Below the pieces are notes generated by a model that did no database searches, was not told the origin of the DNA, and saw only the letters and a program-made list of their open reading frames with translations. Of a DNA stretch of 64,000 nucleotides, positions 54,525-62,999 are shown piece after piece (positions within the stretch are counted from its first letter, which is position 1; every line of letters starts with the position of its first letter). The DNA is from Prorocentrum cordatum (Eukaryota > Sar > Dinophyceae > Prorocentrales > Prorocentraceae): positions 1,672,586 to 1,736,585 of the forward strand of contig CAUYUJ010016060.1 of assembly GCA_963575745.1 (NCBI GenBank), in the 5' to 3' direction. A program made the position numbers and the translations under genes.

Positions 54525-55928
54525 TTAGGAGGGGCCCAGGCAGCCGAAGAGATCCTCCTCCCCCACGGGGAGGCCTCCTCTCCAGCGCCTGGCCTGGACC
54601 TCGGCCCCGAGCTCGACGACCTCCGCCCTCGTCAGCCCGAGCATGGCAAGGCCTCGCGCACTGTCGGCAGCGGGTCCCTCGCGGCGCGAGGGCTGGGCCC
54701 CCCGAGCAACTCTCGGAGGGCGGTCGCGGCCCTGGGCCCAGGCCTCAAAGTAGGGCCTCCACTCCGAGCGAACCTCTGGAGAGGGGGCCCCTGTGTACGC
54801 CATAGTGAGCCCTCTAGGGTTCCTATGCGCAGGATACCTTCCAGCACGAAATCGGTCAAGGTAGAACCCCCTACCCCACGACGCGACAGGACGACACCTC
54901 GACCGCAGATTCCCCCGTTTCGTGCTGGAGTGTGCCATCGCACCGCAGGCCGTGCAACACAGCATCGTGTCGTGATACGTGCAGCCGTCCGACTCATAAA
55001 CCACCCCTTGCTCGAGGGCGTGTCCCAGCTGGAGCCATGCTCCTGGGGTCGGGGGGTTCTCGGGAGGCTCCTCACCAGAGTCAGCACCAGGGGTCACGCC
55101 AGGGCCCTCCCCCTCACCAGGCACACCCTGAGGCACACCGCACTGCGCACTTGGCACACCATCCCCAGGGTTCGAACCAGGAAGGGGGAGGCCAGGGACC
55201 GCGTCCAGGAGGACGTAGCCGGGCCATTCCAACCCTTGATGATCGCTCAAGGCCAACTCCCTACACTCCGCCTGCTGCCTGGCACTGTACAGCCCGACAC
55301 GACGGACAATCTCAGCATAACCAGTAACAAACAGGCGGTCCTCGCACGAAATTCGGAATGGCTCAGCTCCTTCCTTGGCGAGTCTGTCAGCCTCAGAGTT
55401 CCCAAAACGCTGCATTTCCGTGATACGGCCTTCACTAACATCGAACATTGACGAGTGAGACGGGATCTGATGCACCTCCACGCCCTCTAAACGGTCCCCA
55501 ATCTCCGCCCACCAGTGGGCTCGGGCCGAGGCCGCCCCAGCTGCCCCCGCGAGGTTTCGGAGGCAGCCGACCGTGGCCGCACAGTCCACATGGAGCGAAA
55601 CTCCAGCGGAGAGGACCGAGCGTCGGGAGAGCATCAGCACCGCAAAATCCTCGCTATCGCGTGCCTGCTGTCCAGGCGCTTCCCCGATCGGCACGACACC
55701 AAAAAGGGCAGCGAGGGTCCTTCCCAACCTGTCCAGCACCACTACAGCCCAACCCGCGGTCCCGAGACCTGAGAGCTCCCCTTCAAAACCAGCCCCGTCC
55801 GTGAACACGTGGGCCCCCTCGGGAATGAACAGAGGGCCATCCTGAGGCCACTGAAAGTGCCTGGTGCACGGGCTCAGAGGGTCGCGGGGGGGTCGCTCCA
55901 CCAAGCCGCAGGGTTGGGGAAAAGACAT
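54525..55928 (-). CDS. LINE RNase H ORF with zinc tail
   Basis: 467 residues. RNase H domain (about 40-185) with all four acidic positions: VFTDGAG, SEDFAVLML, LHVDCAATVG, GNSEADRLAKEGA, plus IPSHSS before the last. A Gly/Pro/Glu-rich linker follows, then a putative zinc region (about 322-345: CCTACGAMAH, RSRCRP) and FRAGRYPAHRNPRG. The domain removes the RNA strand during element copying. It is in the -1 frame relative to ORF2; an in-frame TAG lies two codons before its Met at 55928. It is expressed either from that Met or by a -1 shift within 55874-55932, where two candidate heptamers lie. The zinc tail is shared with the decayed copies at 13902-14640 and 45877-46600. Confidence 0.82.
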   Translation of the reverse strand: MSFPQPCGLVERPPRDPLSPCTRHFQWPQDGPLFIPEGAHVFTDGAGFEGELSGLGTAGWAVVVLDRLGRTLAALFGVVPIGEAPGQQARDSEDFAVLMLSRRSVLSAGVSLHVDCAATVGCLRNLAGAAGAASARAHWWAEIGDRLEGVEVHQIPSHSSMFDVSEGRITEMQRFGNSEADRLAKEGAEPFRISCEDRLFVTGYAEIVRRVGLYSARQQAECRELALSDHQGLEWPGYVLLDAVPGLPLPGSNPGDGVPSAQCGVPQGVPGEGEGPGVTPGADSGEEPPENPPTPGAWLQLGHALEQGVVYESDGCTYHDTMLCCTACGAMAHSSTKRGNLRSRCRPVASWGRGFYLDRFRAGRYPAHRNPRGLTMAYTGAPSPEVRSEWRPYFEAWAQGRDRPPRVARGAQPSRREGPAADSARGLAMLGLTRAEVVELGAEVQARRWRGGLPVGEEDLFGCLGPS

Positions 55929-58900
55929 CTGCTAAACAGTTCTCCAGCAGGAGTGGGGAGATGGCCAATCGCACGAGCCGCCTTCTCAACCACGGGATCC
56001 AGGTTCTCGCGTCGCCAGGGAGCGAAAGCCACGCACTGAAACCTGCGGTGGTACAACGTGCCTCTACCATCTCTGCAAAGCTGGCATTGGTCAGGGGCCT
56101 CTGGGCTGTGCTCGTACACTCTGTGTTGGCACCAGTACACATTCGCGCACAGGGCTGACAACGCTGCCTTGTGCGACTTGGTCCACGACTCAGAACATTT
56201 CCGCCCTAGGAGCTGATGGATGGGTTGCCAGAACACTGGGCCACTCCACATCCCGAAATCGAACTGTTTTAACTGCTCCTCCCGCTCGATAGCCCGAACG
56301 ACCGAGCCTCGCAGGAGAAGGGTGAAAAACTTGGGCGAAAACCGATCAATTGACCACACACGGTTGAGGTCGTCAACCAGGGCCATTCTAGACACGTCAA
56401 ACCTCCAGCGGATCCGAGCTAGCTGCAAGAACAGCGCAGCCACAGGCTGTCGGACTTGGCCCCAGGGGGCCCTGCTCCCCTGGACCGCAAGGCCGTCCTG
56501 GACACACGCTTCCAACACTGGTTTGGAAATCGAGCGGGCCCACCAGACGCTGACGAATTCCTTTACGGCCGACGTCACCGACACCAAAAGCGGGTCCCTG
56601 AGCCAGAGGCGAGCCGCCGAAAGAAACCTGAAACCCAGGGAGGTGCCAGGAAGAAGCGGGCCCCAGGATCTCGCAGCTTGGACCCTAAGCTTATGGAGGG
56701 TGGTCGGCGGGATCCCCAAAATGTGGGATCCCCAGGAAGCTTTAGCCAGCGCTCCCACACGAAACACTCTACTATGCTTTTCACTCTGCCCCAGCTGACG
56801 TAGGGCACGCGCCGTGCTGCTGGCGGCCTCACATCTCGAAGCCTGCGTGCCGACCCTCCTCGCCCTGCCGTCCAGCGAGTCGCCGCCGAGGTCGCGGTGG
56901 GCGATGACCAGCTTGTCCTCCGAAAGACTCCACCTGGGATCCTGCATCAACGCAGGCAGCTGAGAGCGGTCGGACATCATGAATCTCGTCTTGTCCCAAT
57001 TAATCGGCAGCTTCCTTGAGTCCAGCTCCGATGTTACGATCTCGAAACTCTTGACCGTGTTCTCCACAACCGTTCTGGGGCCTCCGATGGTATGCGTCGT
57101 CAAATCATCGACGACGTTCAGCGCACGACACGGGGGCGTCTCCTCAGCCAGGCGCTTGAGGAGGCATAATGTCATCAGCTTCGCCACCCCTGTTGCCGCA
57201 CTGCAGCCAGCCACAATAGTACCATTCGGATGACTGACTCTGCTCGTGCCCCCTGTCCATCGCGCACGGCGTGGCGCTCGATACAGGCAGCAGAGCGCCT
57301 TCAGCAGGGCGCCGTCGAAGTTGTAGTGCTCTGCTGCTTCTCTAAGCTGCTGATGACTGACATTCTCGTAGAACTTGCGGATGTCGTAGAACACAGTTAT
57401 GGCCGACATCCTCTTCCTTCTGGCGTAGCAGGCCAGCATGTTGTGCAAGTACGCCGCCTTGTCGCAACTGGTCGTGGCATCTTTACCCCAGAAAAACTTC
57501 GCATCCACAGATACTTCCCAACTCTTGACATACTGCCTCCTGCATCTGCTCCAAATACGTGCCCAGAAACACAAGAGCCCTATCGGGCGTGTGCCTCCTC
57601 CTGGCTTAGGCAGAAATACATTGATCGTGACCCACATGCGCTCACAGTGCGGATTGCGCTCCCATCTTGATAAAATCTCTTGTAGCCTCCGCACAAAAAC
57701 CCCATCCAGGAAGCTCACCAACCTCATGTGAAAGTTGTCCCAGCCAAGCCCTGTGGACATACCAAAGGAGCGGCAGACCTGGACGATCTGGTCCTCCGAG
57801 ATCTGGTCGAGTTTCCACGGGTAACTCCAGTCCGACGGCGCTGCCTCCTGGGCCCTGTCGTCAGAGATCCACAGCTCTTCCCATTCCTCCAGCACCGCCG
57901 TGATCGCCGCAGCTCCCACGAGCCCATGGGCCTTGCCCCTGGCTAGTGTGGGCGCCTCCTCCAACATTTTGGGCCTGGAGATCGCGTGCGCAATCCTGCC
58001 AGAACCATCCGCTGCGAGCTCGCCAAACTCTCTCCAGGCTTTGCTCCTGGCTTGTGAGTCCTTGCGCCTGCGCATCTCCACCTCCTCCGCAAGCACCGTC
58101 CGAAACCAGGCAGACAATTGACCTCCCCTCTTGGCCAAGGCGACCCACTTCTGGACCTCCTTTGCCTGCAGGGAGGGGGAATCCGAGATGGCCTCAGGGA
58201 GCTTCAAGGCCAGCAGCTGCCTTTCGCATCTCGTGGAGTGCTCTGGTCTGCCTGCTTTCGAACCAGGCGGAGCTGACGATGCTATACATAGGGCATCCCA
58301 TAGCCTGAGGGCGCTTAACCAAGCTCTGGTGTCCGACTCGTCGCGGCGCTCAAGAATAGACTTCGCACAATCCACCAGCCTCTTCCTCTTGAGAACCACG
58401 CCCTTCTCCCTGCCAACATAGAACCTCCTGTCCGAGGACGGAATCTCGAACAACTGCACCAGGTACTTCTCCGCCGCGTGGAACCACCTCGCTGCCGCCT
58501 CCTCGACCGAGCTCACGGGGGCGTCCAGCTGCCACTCGTCAAGCACAGGTACCATTGGCGGTTCAGTGGTCAAGGTGAGACCGGTCTCCTTGGCACACAT
58601 ATCCTTCTTCCTGGTCTTCCTCTTGGCCTCCTGATCAGCCAGCGGAAAGGCACGCGGAGGCGCCTCAACCCAGACAAAAGGCTCATCCCTGAGGCCCTCA
58701 AGCTTGATCTCCACGTAGCAGTGTGGCGAAATCGGCGAGTCCACCCTGGCCTCCACCGACATGGGGAAGGCGTCCAGAGCCTGGGAGCCAATAAAGTAGC
58801 CATACTCCTTGCCATTGCAGGTTGGGAGGCCAGGTGCGAAGATGGTGGCGGTTGCAAGGTCCAGCCAGCCTATCTCCATGATCTCCTCGGGTTCTAGATT

Positions 58901-60523
58901 CCAGTCGCCTCCCAGCAGGAACGGGAACCGCTGCGCCCCCAAGAAGGCACTAAGGAACTCCAGCAACTCCAGGTTCTCGCCCTTGGGGCCGATGGAGTCG
59001 ACGCCGTAGACTGAGCCGATGATGATCCACGAGTGCGTGCCAACCGTCATGAGCCTCATCACCACTCGGTGCTGCCATCTCTCTGGCACCTGGAGCTTGG
59101 CCACACCAATGCCCATGGCCGCAGACAAGCCAACTCCTGCTGAGAGAGATCTGGCCGATTCTCCAGTGCGCTTGGCAGAACCCAGCGCCAGCTTCCGTGA
59201 GCAGGAGCGAGACCATTGATGGGCTCCTGCTTCCCCCGACTGGTCCAACACGGTCTCCTGAATACATAACACGTGCGGCATCTGGCATTGTTTCTCGATC
59301 CATGGCATGGTGATCCGAGCCCTTGGCCACGTATTCGCATTGAGAGTGCCGACTCGGAACGCGCCTAGGTCACCGTGATCCTCAGGAGGAAGCCCTTCCA
59401 ACAAGGAGATGACCTGCTTCTGCTGCAGCGCTGCTTGAGACTCTCCATGGGGTGGCTCAACACAGACTCCCTTGGCTCGAGACCCAGCTCGTGGCGACTG
59501 AACCTGGGTGGGCACTTCGTCCGAGAATCGGTTGCCCCCAGGATTTTGCGATCTAGCTCCAGACTCCCACGGTGGATTCACACAATCTACTCTGAGACAG
59601 CCAGGCTCGAGGAGCACCTGGCTGTCACGCTCTGACGCTGAAATTTCCTTCCTGCATCCGACAAAAGGTTTGGACGGGATGGCCGCCAAGCTCTGGTTGG
59701 GCTTGACGGCTGCGTTCTGACTGGCTGTCACGTACTCGGCGCTCTGACCTGTTGCCGACACACGTGGCCGCCCTTCCACGCAATTAAACTCTGAGGAGAC
59801 CAGGCTCGAGGCGCACCTGGACTCCGATCCGACAAAACTGGTAGACGCCACCCGCGAAGTCGACGTCGCCACCGCTGCCGAGGGAGTCGCCGACACTGGC
59901 GCCGACGGCGACACCGCAGCACAGGGAGTAGCCAACCGCGACGCTGACCACTCAACCGAAGAAGATGGCTTCGCCGATGCGCACGTGGCAAACGACTTCG
60001 AAGACCAAGAACAGGGAGTCGCCGAACTCGACCACGTCGCCCCCACCTGAGTCGAGCTCACGCTGTTGCTAAAGGCCTGCCCGTTTAGCAGCTTTGACGC
60101 CACCGTCAGCAGCGACGCGAGAGCGAATGTCCACCTGTGGGGCAGCCTTTCCCAGCGCATCCACCGTCGCCTCAGCGGTTGAGCACGGCGTCGCTGTCTC
60201 TGGGCTTGGCGATACCCCTGGTCCAGGCTCGTTCCCCCCAGTGGCTGCTGCTTGTTCGCCAGGGCCGTCATCAGCGGTACGTCGACGCTTAGCTTGAAGA
60301 CGTTTGAGGTGCTCCTTGTGCTGGTCCTGAGCGGAGTTGGCTTTCTCCAGCGCTTGGCGAAACACCGATCCCAGCACCTCTTGCATCTGCTTCGCCACGT
60401 CGTTCTTGCGTTCCTCGAGCTCACGTAGGTCCTCTTCAGACACCTCGTAGCTGCCCTTGACAGCCTCCACATCAATGAAATCGTCACAAGAAATAAGGCT
60501 GGCCAACTCCATTTCGCCGTCAA
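55874..60523 (-). CDS. LINE ORF2: endonuclease-reverse transcriptase
   Basis: The open frame has 1549 codons from the first Met, but its first ~150 overlap ORF1, so the true protein probably begins near 60073 by recoding. APE endonuclease (about residues 388-603): FRVGTLNANTW, CIQETVL, FLLGGDWNLEP, ISPHCYVEI (the last Asp of the usual SDH is Pro). RT (core about 970-1140): INVFLPKPGGGTRPIGLL, motif A FYDIRKFYENVSH, motif B IVAGCSAATGVAKL, motif C NVVDDLTTH, with all three catalytic Asp kept. C-terminal knuckle (about 1477-1495): CQLCRDGRGTLYHRRFQC. The enzyme would nick target DNA and copy its RNA there. There is no Met between the ORF1 stop and the endonuclease. The 3' end overlaps the RNase H ORF by 55 bp. 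Uninterrupted for 4.6 kb, so recently active. Confidence 0.85.
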   Translation of the reverse strand: MTAKWSWPALFLVTISLMWRLSRAATRCLKRTYVSSRNARTTWRSRCKRCWDRCFAKRWRKPTPLRTSTRSTSNVFKLSVDVPLMTALANKQQPLGGTSLDQGYRQAQRQRRRAQPLRRRWMRWERLPHRWTFALASLLTVASKLLNGQAFSNSVSSTQVGATWSSSATPCSWSSKSFATCASAKPSSSVEWSASRLATPCAAVSPSAPVSATPSAAVATSTSRVASTSFVGSESRCASSLVSSEFNCVEGRPRVSATGQSAEYVTASQNAAVKPNQSLAAIPSKPFVGCRKEISASERDSQVLLEPGCLRVDCVNPPWESGARSQNPGGNRFSDEVPTQVQSPRAGSRAKGVCVEPPHGESQAALQQKQVISLLEGLPPEDHGDLGAFRVGTLNANTWPRARITMPWIEKQCQMPHVLCIQETVLDQSGEAGAHQWSRSCSRKLALGSAKRTGESARSLSAGVGLSAAMGIGVAKLQVPERWQHRVVMRLMTVGTHSWIIIGSVYGVDSIGPKGENLELLEFLSAFLGAQRFPFLLGGDWNLEPEEIMEIGWLDLATATIFAPGLPTCNGKEYGYFIGSQALDAFPMSVEARVDSPISPHCYVEIKLEGLRDEPFVWVEAPPRAFPLADQEAKRKTRKKDMCAKETGLTLTTEPPMVPVLDEWQLDAPVSSVEEAAARWFHAAEKYLVQLFEIPSSDRRFYVGREKGVVLKRKRLVDCAKSILERRDESDTRAWLSALRLWDALCIASSAPPGSKAGRPEHSTRCERQLLALKLPEAISDSPSLQAKEVQKWVALAKRGGQLSAWFRTVLAEEVEMRRRKDSQARSKAWREFGELAADGSGRIAHAISRPKMLEEAPTLARGKAHGLVGAAAITAVLEEWEELWISDDRAQEAAPSDWSYPWKLDQISEDQIVQVCRSFGMSTGLGWDNFHMRLVSFLDGVFVRRLQEILSRWERNPHCERMWVTINVFLPKPGGGTRPIGLLCFWARIWSRCRRQYVKSWEVSVDAKFFWGKDATTSCDKAAYLHNMLACYARRKRMSAITVFYDIRKFYENVSHQQLREAAEHYNFDGALLKALCCLYRAPRRARWTGGTSRVSHPNGTIVAGCSAATGVAKLMTLCLLKRLAEETPPCRALNVVDDLTTHTIGGPRTVVENTVKSFEIVTSELDSRKLPINWDKTRFMMSDRSQLPALMQDPRWSLSEDKLVIAHRDLGGDSLDGRARRVGTQASRCEAASSTARALRQLGQSEKHSRVFRVGALAKASWGSHILGIPPTTLHKLRVQAARSWGPLLPGTSLGFRFLSAARLWLRDPLLVSVTSAVKEFVSVWWARSISKPVLEACVQDGLAVQGSRAPWGQVRQPVAALFLQLARIRWRFDVSRMALVDDLNRVWSIDRFSPKFFTLLLRGSVVRAIEREEQLKQFDFGMWSGPVFWQPIHQLLGRKCSESWTKSHKAALSALCANVYWCQHRVYEHSPEAPDQCQLCRDGRGTLYHRRFQCVAFAPWRRENLDPVVEKAARAIGHLPTPAGELFSRCLFPNPAAWWSDPPATL
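55886..55922 (-). promoter_or_regulatory. Two -1 slip heptamers, ORF2/RNase H
   Basis: Sense T-TTC-CCC (55922-55916) and C-CCC-CCC (55892-55886) both have the X-XXY-YYZ form in the ORF2 frame. Both lie inside the only window where a -1 shift would join ORF2 to the RNase H ORF. The Y=C forms are not among the strongest known, so reinitiation at 55928 remains possible. Confidence 0.45.
60068..60077 (-). promoter_or_regulatory. CUU-UAG-C at ORF1/ORF2 junction
   Basis: ORF1 ends GGC-CTT-TAG with C following. Moving one base forward from CTT to TTT continues in ORF2 as TTT-AGC. The arrangement CUU-stop-C is that of the +1 site in bacterial release factor 2 genes (CUU-UGA-C). Function here is inferred. 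Confidence 0.5.
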
Positions 60524-61160
60524 TGAGCTTTCGCAGGCTGATGCTTGCCAGGCCGCTGGACTCCGTCGCTGGTGGTCCCCTGTGCTGGCTCTGGAGCTCC
60601 ACCAGGGCGGCTGCCACCTCGGCGTCGGCGGCCTGCAGCTCGTCGGCCAGGGCCCCGACCGTGGCTGCCAACTCTACAGTCGCCCGACGCCAGCGCTCCA
60701 GCTTCTCGAACTCGCTGTTGAGGCGCTTCTCGAGCTTCTCCTGCTTCTGCTCCGCGGCAATGAGCCTCTGCCTCCCCGACGGCTTCGGGGGCGGAGCCGC
60801 TCTCTGCGCCAGGGCTCCATAGCGCGCGGCCCCCACAGCGTCCCCAGCCTCACGAGCCAAACGCTGTAGTTCGATGGCCTTGGCCTGAGGAATTTCGGGA
60901 ACAGGTCCAGGAGGGAGTGCCGAGGAGAGGTTGCCTGTGCCCTTGCCACCGAGCGGATCTCCCTTGCCACCTTTGTAACCTTTCTTCCCTTTGCCCGCTC
61001 CCTTCCCCATCTCATCCGACACCTTGGGGGCCCCAGGGTCTTCCAGAGGTTGGGGTCGAGAGCCAAGCTTTTGGCCACAATGTTTGCAGCACATCGATCC
61101 TTTTGAGTTTTTTATCTTTTTTTTTTTCCCCCTTTTTTCTTTTTTTTTTTGTTTTTTTTT

Positions 61161-61194
<34 letters not shown>

Positions 61195-61224
61195 CTTTTC
61201 TTCTTTCCCTCTTTTTTCTTTTTT

Positions 61225-61258
<34 letters not shown>

Positions 61259-61559
61259 CTTATTCCTCTTTTTTTTCTTTTTTTTTTTTTTTTTTCTTTC
61301 TTTTTTTTTTCTTCCCCTTTCTCTTTTTTTTTTTTTTTTCTTTTCTTTTTTCAAGGCAACCGCAGTGGTGGCATAGAATTTCACCTTTGGGCCCAGCCAC
61401 CGTCTTCCAATCCTCCTCGTGCTTGCCTCGCTGGCTGTCCCATTTATCCCACTTATCAGCCGAAACTCCTCCCTCGGGTATAGTGCCTCCCCAGCGACGG
61501 GGCCTGGAGGCCTGGACCCACGGGCGGCGCTCCCACTCACCAGGGCCAGCAGGAGCCAT
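60069..61559 (-). CDS. LINE ORF1, nucleic-acid-binding; one stop
   Basis: The first part (61559-61263) reads to WKTVAGPKGEILCHHCGCLE and then a Lys/Glu-rich run coded by an A-rich tract. A TAA at 61262-61260 interrupts. The same frame is then open to 60069, and from Met at 61094 reads MCCKHCGQKLGSRPQPLEDP, a Gly/Lys-rich stretch (KGAGKGKKGYKGGKGD) and a coiled coil at about residues 105-170 from that Met. CxxCG before and CxxCG after the tract look like two halves of one zinc finger pushed apart. ORF1 proteins of LINEs bind element RNA; this role is inferred. The conservative start is 61094 if the TAA is real. The ORF ends CUU-UAG-C, inside the open ORF2 frame. Confidence 0.65.
61110..61352. 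repeat. T-rich (A-rich in sense) tract
   Basis: About 240 bp of T with scattered C and rare G/A, inside ORF1 of the minus-strand LINE. Sense codons are AAA, AAG, GAA and AGA. Length errors are likely in such DNA, so frames across it should be treated with care. Confidence 0.95.
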
Positions 61560-61694
61560 GGCACGAGAGCTAGGAAAGGGATGTTGGAGGCTCGCGAACC
61601 CCTCGAGAGAGGGACCTCCTGACTGGTTGAAAGCTGCCGCGGACTAGCGGTATCCGTTTTTGCCAATGCGGGCTCAGCCCGCCAAAGCATGGGT

Positions 61695-61716
61695 CTTGAG
61701 CCAAAATGGCTACGGA
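61695..61716 (-). promoter_or_regulatory. DinoSL at 5' end of LINE
   Basis: On the minus strand all 22 positions of the dinoflagellate leader match, with T first. The next bases are ACCCATGC, not GT, so this is a leader joined to an mRNA body and not an SL RNA gene. It lies 136 bp upstream of the first Met of ORF1 on the same strand. Confidence 0.85.
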
Positions 61717-61830
61717 AGGAAGAGGAGGAGGAGGAGGAGGAGGAGGAGGAGAGTGAGGATGAGCAGGAGTAGGGGAGGAAGGGGGGTGCGGAGGAGGAGG
61801 GAGGTGGAGGAGGAGGAAAAAAATGAGTGC
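61717..61830. repeat. (GGA)n tract
   Basis: GGA triplets starting right next to the DinoSL, then GGA/GTGG-rich DNA. Confidence 0.9.
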
Positions 61831-61864
61831 GGGAAAGCAGAGCAGGAGGACCTCTCCGCGGCGC

Positions 61865-62210
61865 ATCCCTGGCCCCCCCCCCCCGGGCTCCCCCCTCCCC
61901 GGCCCCCCTCCCCGGCGCCCGCCTGTGGCGCCCCTCCCCGGCACCCCTCCCGGCACCCCTCCCCGGCACCCCCCCAGCGCCGCCCCCCGGCGCCCCCCCG
62001 CCGCACTCGTCCCCGCCACTCCCCTTCGGACCCCTCTCCGCCGCCCCCCCCCCCACTCCCACTGGGGGCCTCTTCCGGCGCCTTTTCCCTGCACCCCCCC
62101 CCACCTCCTCACCCCGGTCCCCCCATCGCGGCACCCTCCTTCCCGCCCCTTCCCGCTCCCCCTCGGCCCCCCCCCGCACCCCCGCCCGGCTCGGCGGCGC
62201 CTGGGGGCGT
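61865..62210. repeat. C-rich tract with CCGGCRCCCCTCC repeats
   Basis: C runs with CCCCTCCCCGGC words repeated at 12-15-bp steps. Frames are Pro-rich low complexity. Confidence 0.8.
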
Positions 62211-62221
62211 GAACGTTCCCC

Positions 62222-62490
62222 TAGTGTACGTAACCAAATCATATGGTTACGCTCGAAACTGTTGCGCGTAACCAAAACGCGAAGAATGTGCTTACGATCG
62301 ACCCCTCACACACTTGAGCCATCAAAATGCATTCAACAGCCCCGTAACCAAAATCTTCCCGGGAAGATGTTCGCATAACCAAATCGTAGCCATACTTTCA
62401 ATTTTCGTAACCAACCAAATCCCAACCAAATTGCATACATCGTAACCAAATCATAACCACATCGTAAACAAACCATGACCAAATCATAAA
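62222..62490 (+). repeat. GTAACCAAAT degenerate repeat
   Basis: CGTAACCAAAT or a variant appears about ten times at irregular 10-50-bp spacings. A complement ATATGGTTACG lies near 62249. Confidence 0.75.
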
Positions 62491-62744
62491 TGCCTCAACC
62501 TGGAATGGGTTTCCGCCTCCACAGAGAAGAGCTAGAAGCCATGCGGCCAAATCTTCGAAGGAACTGAGCAGGCGGTGATGTCTCGAGCCAGTGAACGGCA
62601 GCAGCACAGCTCTCACGCAAAACGGCCGTTGCATTGCGACTTGAAGGAGCAAGGGCCGTAACGGAAGTTGTTTCCCAAACTTATTTTGTCTTGAATTATC
62701 GCTCTCTGTCCGCACCGCCGCGCGCCTCACTCCCGCAGTATCTC
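62491..62744. other. No gene seen
   Basis: Non-repetitive sequence between two repeats. Confidence 0.4.
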
Positions 62745-62945
62745 GCGTGTTTCCTCCTCCTCCTCCTCCACCTCCTCCATCCTTCTCCTCCTTCTCCTTC
62801 TCCTCATCCTCCTCCCCCTCCTCCTCTTCCTCATCCTCCCTTATTTTCCCCGTTCCTCCTTCGCCTCCTCGCCCTCCTCCTCCTTTTCATGGTGCTTCCT
62901 CATTATCCCCATCTCCTCCTCCTCATCATCCTCTTTCTTCCTCTT
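62745..62945. repeat. (CCT)n/(CTT) tract
   Basis: CCT/TCC/CTT triplets with ATC interruptions. Confidence 0.9.
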
Positions 62946-62999
62946 TGCACGCGTCACGCCGCCCAGTGCGGCGCATCCCTCACGAGGATCGTGCAAGGT

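Larger units (their letters stand above)
54470..61716 (-). mobile_element. Full-length LINE with spliced leader
   Basis: This is the only largely intact element in the window. Sense order: DinoSL (61716-61695), 5' leader, ORF1 (61559-60069), ORF2 with endonuclease and RT (to 55874), RNase H ORF (55928-54525), short 3' tail. GGA tracts, that is (TCC)n on the sense strand, lie at both ends (61719-61750 and below 54470), so it seems inserted in or tailed by such repeats. An SL at the 5' end means that the RNA copied into DNA was trans-spliced and reverse transcribed to its end. Probable autonomy is reduced by a stop in ORF1. I saw no target-site duplication; it would be hidden in the repeat. Confidence 0.8.
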
